A DNA stretch of 64,000 nt from a bacterium (GTDB taxonomy: Bacteria > Actinomycetota > Acidimicrobiia > Acidimicrobiales > Bin134), in contig JAPOVT010000048.1 of assembly GCA_026708015.1 (NCBI GenBank), forward strand, positions 62,001-126,000. Direction: 5' to 3'. Below, piece by piece: positions 50,354 through 61,036 of the stretch (the first letter of the stretch is position 1; the number at the start of each line of letters is the position of its first letter). Under the pieces are notes generated by a model. The model saw nothing but the letters and a program-made list of their open reading frames with translations, had not been told where the DNA came from and did not search any database. The translations under genes were made by a program, and so were the position numbers.

Positions 50354-51592
50354 TCAGTTCAGCAGAACCGAGTTGACGTGAGCGGGCTGCCAGTTGGTTG
50401 TTCCGGTGTCGGGGAATGGGTCGGGTGGGGGTTGGGTTTGCCATCGGCCGGTGTCGGGGTCTTGGGTGGTCTGGTAGCCGTGGTCGTGGATGTCGTGATG
50501 GCAGTCGTTGCAGACCAGCACGAGGTTGGGGTAGTCGGTGGTCCCTCCGTTTCTCCAGAACTTGATGTGGTGGGAGAAGCAGCGGTTGGGGGCGGCGCCG
50601 CAGCCGATGCAGCCCTGGTCGCGGATCGTCAGGGCGATGCGCTGGGCGTCGGTGGCGGTGCGGCGTGTGCGCCCGAGCCAGAGGTTCTGGGTCTTGGCGT
50701 CGAATATGGCGGGGAAGATGTCGGCTTTGAGGGCGAGCCGCACCAGTTCTTGCATGGGCAGTGGTGTGCCGTCGGAGAACCTGGCGTTGACCAGTTCCCG
50801 GTTGGTGGCGTCGTAGTCGGCTACCAGCACCAGGGCGATACCCTTGGCCTTGCCCTTCTCGGGCTCCAAGATCAGCTCGGCTAGCGCATCGGCCATGCGC
50901 TGTTGGGGAGTGCGGCGAGTCTTGGGGTCTTCTTGGCGCCACAGTTCGCGTTCTTTCTCAGCCACGACTGCGGCTATATGCTGACCAGTGGTCGGGTCGA
51001 ACTCTGCGTTCCATACGAACATGCCGGTGTCGGCGCTCTTGAACATCCGCGAGGTGCGCCTGTTTCGCTGGGCCTCGAGGATGGCCATCCCGTCGTCGCC
51101 GGACATTTCCTGTTGGTGGCGGCGCATGGTCTTGGAGAAATCGTCGATCCGCTCGGTCTTGGCCGCGTCCACGAGCACCTGCTCGTCGATCGGCCCCTCA
51201 GAGGAGGCCCGGGCGATCAGCCGGGCGTGGGGCTCGGTGATCTCGCCTGCGGCCAATGCCTCGCTGGCGGCCGGCAGCTTGGACAAGCGCTCAGCGTTTC
51301 GCACATCGTGGCGGGCGTTGCGCTTGGAAGATCGCAGCTCTTCGCAGACGATTCGCTCCGCGTTGACCGCACTGGAGCGCCGGGTTGCCTCCGCGATGGC
51401 CCGTGACTTCATCGCTGCCAGCATCGACTCGGCCTGGCCGATCAGACTGATCCGCCCCCGTAGACCTTCTTCCGAGAGACCGGCAACGTCCACAGCGCTG
51501 ACGCACACCGCCGCCCCGCAACCGCCTCCAGCGGTATCAGCGGCCTCGGTGCATTCGGCCTGGTCAGGGGCAAATCTCATGGCTGTAAGCAT
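50354..51592 (-). CDS. DUF222 HNH endonuclease family protein
   Basis: The 412-residue product has a helical DUF222 domain (residues 30-330) and a C-terminal HNH nuclease: CIGCGAAPNRCFSHHIKFWR, then LVLVCNDCHHDIHDHGY, with the zinc cysteines and the catalytic His. This family (REP13E12-like) is highly multiplied in actinobacterial genomes and is thought to be mobile, though the mechanism is not known. ATGs at 51592 and 51580 are both possible starts. The A+T-rich 114 bases upstream separate it from the Mod gene. It may be linked to the restriction island next to it only by location. Confidence 0.85.
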   Translation of the reverse strand: MLTAMRFAPDQAECTEAADTAGGGCGAAVCVSAVDVAGLSEEGLRGRISLIGQAESMLAAMKSRAIAEATRRSSAVNAERIVCEELRSSKRNARHDVRNAERLSKLPAASEALAAGEITEPHARLIARASSEGPIDEQVLVDAAKTERIDDFSKTMRRHQQEMSGDDGMAILEAQRNRRTSRMFKSADTGMFVWNAEFDPTTGQHIAAVVAEKERELWRQEDPKTRRTPQQRMADALAELILEPEKGKAKGIALVLVADYDATNRELVNARFSDGTPLPMQELVRLALKADIFPAIFDAKTQNLWLGRTRRTATDAQRIALTIRDQGCIGCGAAPNRCFSHHIKFWRNGGTTDYPNLVLVCNDCHHDIHDHGYQTTQDPDTGRWQTQPPPDPFPDTGTTNWQPAHVNSVLLN

Positions 51593-51706
51593 ATCAACAA
51601 CCAGTGACAACAACCCTCTGAATATCGTGGAAAAACAGAAAAAATCTTAGAAATTATTCAACAACAGCAACATCAACCACAATGACGTTTCTGTCAGCTC
51701 GACTCC
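51593..51706. other. A/T-rich intergenic segment between Mod and HNH genes
   Basis: This gap is far richer in A and T than its surroundings, with runs such as AAAAACAGAAAAAATC. It probably holds the HNH promoter; no clear hexamer pair or hairpin stands out. Confidence 0.4.
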
Positions 51707-54376
51707 CTATCTGAGGGGCAATTCAGCAATGGCGGTCATCTCGGCACCGGTGCGGGTGATGATCTTGACGGCCACGTTGTTGCCAGGGCGGGGCGGGGGG
51801 AAGGGCTGCGACACGGTGCCGCACAGGGCTTCCTCGGCTGTTTTGTCGAGGTTTTTTCCGAGCGACTTGAGCAGCCGCTTGATCTGGGGGTCGCCCCGTT
51901 TGTAGCCGGTCAGGTACACCAGGCGGGGGAAGAAGCCGGTGCCGTCGTGATCGGTGTCGACCATCCAGCAGTCCACATCGGCGCCGCTCGACTGCTTGAC
52001 CCGCCCAGTGGAGGGGTCGTAGGTGTCGTAGCCCGCCAGTTCCACCACCAGATTGCCCTCGCGGTCGCGCTCGCAGAACACGTCGGGCTCGCCCAAAAGC
52101 GTGAGCGCACCGGCGTCGGGCTCGGTGCCGAGACCGGGGATTTGCAGGTCGCGCGACGCGGCCACCTTATGGACCCGCACCGCACCGGCATCGGCGCTAG
52201 TCGCGTCCTCGAAGGCGCCGGCCACGATGATGAGGTCGGAGATGTCGTGGCGGGCTCGCCGAGCCTCGCTGGCGGCTCGGGCGATCATCTCGGCGCTCAC
52301 CGTGACATCGGAGGCGGCCAGCATGATGGCCGCGGTGAGCCGGGTCTCCCGACCCGGTGCGGTGCAGTCGGCCTCGTGCGATACCAGTAGGCCGCGGGGC
52401 CACGGGGTGGTCTCGACCACGCTCAATACCTCTTGGCCCGAGGCATCGCAGATGGGATGGGCGATCAGCGCCTCGAGCAGTCGCTCGGCATTCTGGCCTT
52501 CGGCAGCGCCAATGTCGGTGGCCTGCGCAGCCGGGTCTTCGCTGAACGGCAGGTAGGCGTAGGGCGATGCCGACTCCACCGTGAACGGCCCAGTTAGCCG
52601 GGAACGCTTGGTGTCCTCCCTGGGTCGGTCGACCAGATAGATGGTGTTCTCGGGGTCGTGTACCGTGTTGTAGGCCAAAGTGGCCGCGGAGACCCGTTGC
52701 ATAGTCTCTACCTCCAGCCCTGCGGCGGGATCGCTGCTCCCATCGCGGGTGAGGTACCAGGGATGCACCGCGGTGAGCAGGTGGCGACGGGCCACAGCGA
52801 TGGAGACCCGCCCGACGTCGATCCCGATCCAGCGCCGTCCCCAATGCTCAGCCATATGCGGTGTGACCCCGGAGCCACAGGTGGGATCAAGGACAAGATC
52901 GCCGGGGTCGGTGGCCATGAGGATGCAGCGCTCGATGACCGGATTAGCAGTCTGAACTACGTAGCGTTTAGTCAATCTAGTGGACATCACACTCGGCCAC
53001 ATGTTGTCAATCCGTCTTCCTGGTACTTCCCTTTCGTACCACTTCCAGTGCAGTTGTCCACCAGCACCACTGCCATGCAAACGGCCAATTTGGGCAAGTC
53101 GATCGAGGCCACACACTTCATCCTCGCCGCCGTTAGGCGGCGAATTCACTCCAATGGCGCGTGCTTCCGTCCCAGTGGCGTGTGTCTGCTCCTCAGGAGT
53201 AGACACACTCCAATGGCGCGTGCTTCCAGAATGGTATGTTATCCCATCGTACTCATATTCGCAAGTGCGTCCAGTTGTTGAAGCCCCTTGAGAGGTTAGA
53301 GGCATACTTCGAAAAATCTTGCCCTCCTTGGGCAAGTGGGTGTCAGGTTCTGCTCTTTCATTTTGTGACAGACTTCTCACTGACCCATCGCTGCATTCGA
53401 ATAGAGCTGCCCAAGAGAACAGATCTAAGACTTCTTTGCGAGTTAAACGTTCATAGATTTGTCTATATTTTAGAACCTCGCGATCTTTTGCATACCACAG
53501 TAAGTAACTTGCTGTCTCCGGAAGTGTTCTTGCTGATGAACCACCTGTTGGCTTCCATGTAATTGTTGCCACCCGATTCTCTTCTCCAAACACTTCATCA
53601 CACAGCACGGCAAGCCTGTGTACGTTGTCATCTCCGATTTGCAAGAACAAGGAACCTGACTCCGCCAAGAGTTCGCGGAATAGCACTAGTCTCTCGTGGA
53701 TTTCGTCGAGGTAGGAGTGGATGCCGTTGCGGTAGGTGTCCCGGAATGCCTTGATGGGCAGAGTGTCGCCCACCGGGATGCCGGTGTCGTCGTTCTTGGT
53801 TTCGAGTTTGTCGGTGGCGGTCATGAAGTTGGAGTTGTATTTGATGCCGTAGGGTGGGTCGAAGTAGATCATCTGCACTTGTCCGGCTAGGGCGTCGCGG
53901 GCGATGAGCGATTGCATCACCTCAGCAGAGTCGCCGTGGATGAGGCGGTTCTGCCAGTGGCCGGAGTGCTGGTAGAACTCCCACTTCTGAGCATCGGCGG
54001 GCAGGCCGTTGAAGTCGTCGAGCAGGTTAAGCGGCACCCCGGCGTCGGGGCGGCGAAGCTGGTCGATCATGGTTAGCGGGTTGATCTTTTCCCTCGTGTA
54101 CAGCGGTGTTCCCGCGAAGCGGTGGGGGCCGTCATCGGCTGAGGTGTGGCCTTGGCGGTCCCAGGCCAGCCGGGGCGTCGGCTGGGCGGCGCGGTCGGTG
54201 GTCGCCTGGTCCGCAGGCAGTCCGGTATCGACACGGGTCACGGTGAACTCCTTGGGTTGGCGTTGGTAGTCGTCCATGAGCGGTGCCGTCTCGGCTGTGG
54301 GCTGGTACACCCGCGACGCCTGCTCGTGGCGGTACGCCCCCGGTGGGCGGGGCGGACCAGAGGATCGTCGAGCCAC
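51707..54376 (-). CDS. Site-specific adenine DNA methyltransferase (type III Mod-like)
   Basis: The 889-residue product has motif IV DPPYGIKYNSN at residues 173-183, SGSLFLQIGDDN after it, and motif I LVLDPTCGSGVTPHMAEHWG near residue 500, the order of class beta N6-adenine methyltransferases, in which the target-recognition domain lies between. About 370 further residues of unknown role follow. The GTG start overlaps the Res stop (TAGTG), so translation is probably coupled to Res. The part from about 52960 to 53700, residues 226-472, is visibly A/T-richer than the rest and contains direct repeats, pointing to exchange of the recognition domain. Confidence 0.92.
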   Translation of the reverse strand: MARRSSGPPRPPGAYRHEQASRVYQPTAETAPLMDDYQRQPKEFTVTRVDTGLPADQATTDRAAQPTPRLAWDRQGHTSADDGPHRFAGTPLYTREKINPLTMIDQLRRPDAGVPLNLLDDFNGLPADAQKWEFYQHSGHWQNRLIHGDSAEVMQSLIARDALAGQVQMIYFDPPYGIKYNSNFMTATDKLETKNDDTGIPVGDTLPIKAFRDTYRNGIHSYLDEIHERLVLFRELLAESGSLFLQIGDDNVHRLAVLCDEVFGEENRVATITWKPTGGSSARTLPETASYLLWYAKDREVLKYRQIYERLTRKEVLDLFSWAALFECSDGSVRSLSQNERAEPDTHLPKEGKIFRSMPLTSQGASTTGRTCEYEYDGITYHSGSTRHWSVSTPEEQTHATGTEARAIGVNSPPNGGEDEVCGLDRLAQIGRLHGSGAGGQLHWKWYEREVPGRRIDNMWPSVMSTRLTKRYVVQTANPVIERCILMATDPGDLVLDPTCGSGVTPHMAEHWGRRWIGIDVGRVSIAVARRHLLTAVHPWYLTRDGSSDPAAGLEVETMQRVSAATLAYNTVHDPENTIYLVDRPREDTKRSRLTGPFTVESASPYAYLPFSEDPAAQATDIGAAEGQNAERLLEALIAHPICDASGQEVLSVVETTPWPRGLLVSHEADCTAPGRETRLTAAIMLAASDVTVSAEMIARAASEARRARHDISDLIIVAGAFEDATSADAGAVRVHKVAASRDLQIPGLGTEPDAGALTLLGEPDVFCERDREGNLVVELAGYDTYDPSTGRVKQSSGADVDCWMVDTDHDGTGFFPRLVYLTGYKRGDPQIKRLLKSLGKNLDKTAEEALCGTVSQPFPPPRPGNNVAVKIITRTGAEMTAIAELPLR
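53147..53227. repeat. 22-bp direct repeats flanking an inverted repeat in the Mod gene
   Basis: Bases 53147-53168 and 53206-53227 are identical, with a 59-base period. Between them TGTGTCTGCTCCT (53181-53193) and AGGAGTAGACACA (53195-53207) form a 13-bp inverted repeat with a single G-T pair and one central base; a degenerate third copy of the direct repeat overlaps it. The two copies are read in different frames (GSTRHWSV and EARAIGV). Confidence 0.85.
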
Positions 54377-55819
54377 TACGTCGCTCCTTCCTTGAGGGCT
54401 GCCTTGATGGCCAAATCGAGTTGGTAGCGCACCGAGCCAGCATCGTCGACCACCCCGTAGTGCCAGCTCCGAAGCTCATCGGGAAGCTCAGTGGTGCCGG
54501 CCACGCACGGAATCCAGTGATTCTCGGTCCAGTGTTTGGCGGCGATGGCCTTGTCGTCCCACGCGCCCTTGCACTCCAAAATGAGGTTCGCGCCCCCCTC
54601 GAGCCGGGCCACGAAATCGGGTTCATAGCGCCGCCACACGGTTTCGTCCCAATAGGGGATGCTCCAGCCCAGTTGGAAGTTGCGGGCCCAGGCCGTGACC
54701 CGGCGGTCGGCGTCGAGCGCCTCGGCGCAAAGCAGTTCCAGGTTGGAATGGCACGCGGCGTGGGACAACTCGGAGTGGCGGGTTTCGTGGATGTGGGCCA
54801 AGGTGGTTTCGAAATCCACCCTGGCGGTGTCGAAGATGGCGGGCTGGGCCAGTCGGGCCCGCCGGGGGGATTCCTGCTCGGCACCGAAGTCGCAGGCATC
54901 CAGGATGGCCTCGGCGGCCTCGAGCCGGTTGGCGGGATCGGCCACCACCGGTCGTAAGTCGTAGACCTCTGTGGCGGGATCGCCGACCACGTTGGGGTGG
55001 GCCGCCCATTGGCCTACCGCGGCCAGCGCGGAGCGGAACAACGAGGCTCGACCCTGCTGGCGTTCCTCGGCCGGGTTGCCAGCGGAGTCGCGATTGTGGT
55101 TGCCGATGGTCAGATGACTGGCGATTTCAGAGGCCAACCACATTTGGGCAGTTCGCTGTCGCTCACCATCGGCCAGTGAGCTGAGGATCGTCTCCTCGCC
55201 CACCGTTCCCTGCAACGCGGTGGTGGTGGGCGTCGTCTGCGGCTTGGGCCTCCACGGCTTCACCCGGTTGAGTTCTAGGGCGAACCGGCCTTGGGGAGCG
55301 GTCCGCACATACTCGGTGACCTGGGGCCAGGCAACGCGGTGATCACGGCGGCCTTCCAGAGTGTGGACTCGGGTGCGGGGTTTGGGCGGCTTGGGGGCGA
55401 CGTTAGGCTGGCCCGCGCCGGGCATGAACTCGAAGGGGATGCCCACCACATCGGCGTACTCGGCCTCGAGGAGTTGGCGGCCGTCGTCGGTGTCGCGCAG
55501 CGCGTCGTAGGAGGTACGGCGCAGCGCTCGCCCAGTGACCTGCTCGCACAGGAGCTGGGTGCTGAAGGCCCGAAAACCCACGATGTGGGTCACAGTGCGG
55601 GCGTCCCATCCTTCAGTGAGCATGGCAACCGACACCACGCAACGAACGTCGGCGCCGGGCTGGCCTGGCTTGCCCACGGTGTTGAGCATCTCCCGCACCG
55701 CGGCCTCGGCGTCCTTTTTGCTGTCGAGCCCCGCGGTCCGCACCAGCAGGGTCTTCAGCGAGTCGGGGATCGTGTCGCCCTCGGCTACCTTGCTGTGGAC
55801 GACGAGGGTTCGGGGTGAG

Positions 55820-57400
<1,581 letters not shown>

Positions 57401-57512
57401 CTCCCCCCATCCGTCATACAGGCGTGCAGGCTATCAAGTCGGCGAAATTTGCCGTGGCGAATCGGATTCTCTAAACGCGGCGGGCCGCGTCTTTGAAGGG
57501 GGCGCACGCTCT

Positions 57513-57518
57513 TACACT
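57513..57518 (+). promoter_or_regulatory. Candidate -10 box (TACACT) for the LCP gene
   Basis: TACACT lies eight bases before the ATG at 57527 and five before the GTG at 57524, which favours the ATG. The same 12 bases occur before rmlA. Confidence 0.4.
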
Positions 57519-57523
57519 GGCGG

Positions 57524-58888
57524 GTGATGATGCGCAGGCGAAGAGCACGCAAGCGAACCTGGAGGCAGCTGCTGGTGGTATTGGCCGGTCTGCTGGTGTT
57601 TGTGGCCGCGGTGGGTGGGGCAGCCGGATTGGGCATAGTGAAATCCCAGGTCAGCCAGATACCCCGGGTGTCGGTGGGGTTGTCTTTGGACTTGGTGGGA
57701 ACGTCGGTTGACCCCGAAGCAGTCGGCCCTTCTGAGGCCCTGAACTTTCTCTTGGTGGGGATCGACAACGCGGCGGGAATCGACCCCGACAGTCCCATCC
57801 ACATCGATCGGGACGTGAACACCCTGCTGACCGACTCGGTGATCCTGGTGCGCATTGACCCCGAGGCCGACCGGGTGGCCATGCTGTCGATTCCCCGCGA
57901 CCTCTGGGTGCCCATAGCCGGCAGGGGATGGAGCGAGCGGGTGAACACCGCTCGGGGCATCGGCGGACCCGGAACCTTGATCGAGACGGTGTCGGAGTTC
58001 CTGGGAGTGCCCGTCCACCACTACGTGGAGATCAACTTCGCGGGGTTTCTGCGAATTGTGAATGCCGTCGACGGGGTGCCGGTGGAGATTGCCCAACCCA
58101 TTCGGGATGACTCGCTGGGGCTGCGAATCGAGCAGTCCGGCGTGATCACCCTCGATCCCGACACCGCACTGGCCTATGTGCGAACCCGTCGGCCGCTGAC
58201 GCTGAAAGAGGGGGGCAATCCGGCGAACGACGACGATTGGGTGCGGCTCGGCGTGTGGAATGACCTGGAGCGCAATCAGCGCCAACAGGAGTTCATGGTG
58301 GCCACGCTCAAGCGGGCGGTGGAGAAGGGCATCCGCAACCCCCTCAACCTGCGCAGGGTGGCCAACGAACTGCTGGACGACGACAATCCCAGCATCACGT
58401 TGGACGACCGCATCACCGTGGGACAGCTCGTGGACCTGGGCGACGAGTTCCGATCATTCCAAGTGGACCAGATCGAGCGCTACCGGCTTCCGGTTGTGGA
58501 CGCCACAATCGACGGCAAGCAGGTGCTGTTGTTGCTGGAGGAGGAAGCCCAGCCATTGCTGGAGTTCTTCCAGGCCGGGAGCCTGGCCGGCGTGCGGGTG
58601 CGGTTGTTGAACGGCACAAGCTCGGGCACCGTCGCCGGGGTGGAAGCGGCTTTGGAGCGGGCCGGTTTCTCCGTGGTCGACCGAGGCAATGCCGACCGGT
58701 TTGATGTGGCCAGAACCGCCGTGCGCTATACCGAGGCGGCAGAAAATGAGGCAGAGACGCTGGCCCGATACCTTGAGCCCCCGCCGCTGCTCGAATTGGT
58801 GGCCGAGATCGAAGGGGCTGATGTGGAGTTGGTGGTGGGCGCTGACTATTCCGGAGTGGCGGAAAGCCCTCGAGATTCGGCTTCCTGA
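57524..58888 (+). CDS. LytR-CpsA-Psr (LCP) family ligase with LytR C-terminal domain
   Basis: The 454-residue product has a basic start and one membrane anchor (LLVVLAGLLVFVAAVGGAAG), then an extracellular LCP domain at about 65-240 with DRVAMLSIPRDLWVPIAG, ERVNTARGIGGPGTLIETV, HYVEINFAGFLRIVNAVDGV and LAYVRTRRP, the pyrophosphate-binding Arg and Asp positions. Residues 360-425 (VRVRLLNGTSSGTVAGVEAA) form a LytR_C domain. LCP enzymes attach lipid-linked glycans to peptidoglycan. Among the glycosyltransferases here it is a likely final ligase for one of the polymers. It overlaps the convergent fcl gene by 43 bases. Confidence 0.93.
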   Translation: MMMRRRRARKRTWRQLLVVLAGLLVFVAAVGGAAGLGIVKSQVSQIPRVSVGLSLDLVGTSVDPEAVGPSEALNFLLVGIDNAAGIDPDSPIHIDRDVNTLLTDSVILVRIDPEADRVAMLSIPRDLWVPIAGRGWSERVNTARGIGGPGTLIETVSEFLGVPVHHYVEINFAGFLRIVNAVDGVPVEIAQPIRDDSLGLRIEQSGVITLDPDTALAYVRTRRPLTLKEGGNPANDDDWVRLGVWNDLERNQRQQEFMVATLKRAVEKGIRNPLNLRRVANELLDDDNPSITLDDRITVGQLVDLGDEFRSFQVDQIERYRLPVVDATIDGKQVLLLLEEEAQPLLEFFQAGSLAGVRVRLLNGTSSGTVAGVEAALERAGFSVVDRGNADRFDVARTAVRYTEAAENEAETLARYLEPPPLLELVAEIEGADVELVVGADYSGVAESPRDSAS

Positions 58889-59823
58889 CGGTTGGCCAAG
58901 TACCACTGGTAGGTGCGGAGCAGTCCTTCGGCGAACGGGGTGGAGGCTGTGAACCCGAACAGCTCCTTGGCTCGGCTGGGATCGACGCAGCGGCGGGGTT
59001 GACCGTCGGGCCGGGACGAATCCCACTCGATCCGGCCGGCGAATCCGGTGACCTCGGCTATGTCCTCAACCAGTTCCTTGACCGCGATCTCCTGGTTGGC
59101 CCCCAGGTTTACCGGCTCTGCCCCTAGATAGTGCTCGGCAGCCAGCAGGATGCCCTGGGCCGCGTCGTCCACGTAAAGGAACTCCCGGCTGGCCGTGCCG
59201 GTTCCCCAAACCTGGATGCTGTCGTCCCCCGCATCCACCGCGTCAACGCACTTCTTCATGAGGGCGGGAATGACATGGGAGACCGACGGGTGGAACTTGT
59301 CTCCGGGACCGTACAGGTTGGTGGGCATCAGGTAGATGCCCTGCTGGCCGTGCTGTTCCCGATTGGCCTGAAGCTGTACGAGTTGGGCCAGCTTGGCGAT
59401 CCCGTAGGGAGCGTTGGTCTCCTCGGGGTACCCATTCCAGAGGGAGTCCTCCGCAAATGGTACCTTCGTGAATTTGGGATAGGAGCAGATGGTGCCGACG
59501 ACAACCAGCCGGTCGGTACCCGCAAGTCGGCACTGCTCGATGATGTTGGTGCCCATGAGCAGGTTGTCAAGGTAGAGGTCGGCAGGACGCTCCTGGTTGG
59601 CCCCGATGCCTCCCACCCGGGCGGCCAGATGGATGACCACGTCGGGCTGGGTGTCGGCCAAGAGCCTCCGAGCATCGTCGGCGCCGCACAGGTTGTAGTC
59701 GGCGCTGGAGGGGGCGGCCATCAGTGCAGGTTCTGCCTGGTTGAGCAGTCGGCATACTGCTTGGCCCAAGAATCCGGTGCCTCCGGTGATCAGAACCCGC
59801 TTTCCCTCCCAGAAGCTGCTCAT
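58846..59823 (-). CDS. fcl: GDP-L-fucose synthase
   Basis: The 325-residue product carries RVLITGGTGFLGQAVCRLLN, HLAARVGGIGANQERPADLY, VVVGTICSYPKFTKVPFAED, NAPYGIAKLAQLVQ (catalytic Tyr and Lys) and MPTNLYGPGDKFHPSVSHVI, all typical of GDP-4-keto-6-deoxymannose epimerase/reductase. The matching GDP-mannose 4,6-dehydratase is not in the window. The ATG at 59823 with a TAGTGT box eight bases upstream gives the family N-terminus; the longer frame is antisense to the next gene. The product suggests fucose in a surface polymer. Its last bases overlap the LCP gene. Confidence 0.92.
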   Translation of the reverse strand: MSSFWEGKRVLITGGTGFLGQAVCRLLNQAEPALMAAPSSADYNLCGADDARRLLADTQPDVVIHLAARVGGIGANQERPADLYLDNLLMGTNIIEQCRLAGTDRLVVVGTICSYPKFTKVPFAEDSLWNGYPEETNAPYGIAKLAQLVQLQANREQHGQQGIYLMPTNLYGPGDKFHPSVSHVIPALMKKCVDAVDAGDDSIQVWGTGTASREFLYVDDAAQGILLAAEHYLGAEPVNLGANQEIAVKELVEDIAEVTGFAGRIEWDSSRPDGQPRRCVDPSRAKELFGFTASTPFAEGLLRTYQWYLANRQEAESRGLSATPE

Positions 59824-59831
59824 CGGTTTAC

Positions 59832-59837
59832 ACACTA
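59832..59837 (-). promoter_or_regulatory. Candidate -10 box (TAGTGT) for fcl
   Basis: On the reverse strand TAGTGT is followed by eight bases and the fcl ATG at 59823. Confidence 0.4.
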
Positions 59838-59947
59838 GGAGACGCGGGGCCTCCTGTGGTGGTCGCGAGCCAATAGATCTGCTTGGTCGGCGGCAGCGTT
59901 TCCCGGTGGACTGAATTTGTTGGCGCGGCGCTGACAGAATCGGTGTA

Positions 59948-61036
59948 GTGAGAGTGGCAATCACCCTGGAGCAGTGCTGGCATACAGTGCCGGGGGGGAC
60001 GGCAACCGCAGCACTGGGATGTGTGGAAGCCCTCGGGCGCCTGGCCGCGCCGCCCGAGACGGTGGGCGTCTCGGCCTGGCACCGGAATCCTCCTGAAGAG
60101 CCGTTCATTCCCAGCGTGCCCGTGGCCCAGCTTCGATTGCCCCGGGCCGCCCTGTATCGCTGCTGGCACAAGATGCGGCGGCCCCCAATACAGCGGGCAA
60201 CCGGACCAGTAGACGCAATCCACGCCACCGGAATGGCGGTGCCCCCCCGGACCGCCCCGCTGGTGGTGACGGTCAACGACCTGGCATTTCTGCGCCATCC
60301 CGATCACTTCACGGCGCGAGGCGTGAGGTTTTTCGAGCAGTCGCTGGAACTGGCCCGAAACGACGCCGACATCGTGGTGTGCCCGTCGCAACACACCGCG
60401 GATGACTGCCTGAAAGCGGGAATAGGCTCGGACAGGGTGCGCATAGTCCCGTACTGGGTCGACGACTGTCTCGCGCCGCCTCAGGAAGCCGAGGGGGCGC
60501 GACAGCGGTTTGGCCTGGCCGAGAGGTTCGTGCTTTGGGTGGGAACCGCGGAGCCCCGCAAGAACCTCAGCGGATTGCTGGAGGCGTGGCAGACGCTGGA
60601 CCGTTCCGCCGAACAGTTGGTATTAGCCGGCCCGGCGGGGTGGAAGTCGAACTTGAACGATGATCTGCCGACTTCGATCCGGCGACTGGGGTTTGTGTCC
60701 GAGGCTGACAAGCGGGCGCTGATGCGGGCCGCCGCGGTGGTGTGCTATCCGAGCCTGACCGAGGGCTTCGGCTTGCCGGTGCTGGAGGCGATGGTGCAAG
60801 AGACGCCGGTGATCACCTCGGCGACGGGGGCCACCGCGGAAGTGGCCGGTGCGGCCGGGGTGCTGGTGGACCCCCTTCGACCGCAGGCAATCGCCGATGC
60901 GCTGGCCGGGTTGCTCGACAGCCCCGAAGAGGCCTTCCGTTTGGGACAGCGGGGCCGGGAGCGGGCCAGGGCCGAGTTCACCTGGCAGCGCACCGCTCGG
61001 GGGCTCCTCGACGTCTACCAAGAGGTCGTGGATTGA
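59948..61036 (+). CDS. Family 4 glycosyltransferase
   Basis: The 362-residue product has a GT-B fold with AITLEQCWHTVPGGTATAAL at the acceptor side, FVLWVGTAEPRKNLSGLLEA opening the donor domain, and VVCYPSLTEGFGLPVLEAMV as the family GT4 motif. It is cytoplasmic with no membrane helix. The GTG start has no Shine-Dalgarno. Its TGA overlaps the ATG of the next glycosyltransferase (TGATG), and a third follows, so three sugars are probably added in sequence by this operon. Confidence 0.9.
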   Translation: MRVAITLEQCWHTVPGGTATAALGCVEALGRLAAPPETVGVSAWHRNPPEEPFIPSVPVAQLRLPRAALYRCWHKMRRPPIQRATGPVDAIHATGMAVPPRTAPLVVTVNDLAFLRHPDHFTARGVRFFEQSLELARNDADIVVCPSQHTADDCLKAGIGSDRVRIVPYWVDDCLAPPQEAEGARQRFGLAERFVLWVGTAEPRKNLSGLLEAWQTLDRSAEQLVLAGPAGWKSNLNDDLPTSIRRLGFVSEADKRALMRAAAVVCYPSLTEGFGLPVLEAMVQETPVITSATGATAEVAGAAGVLVDPLRPQAIADALAGLLDSPEEAFRLGQRGRERARAEFTWQRTARGLLDVYQEVVD

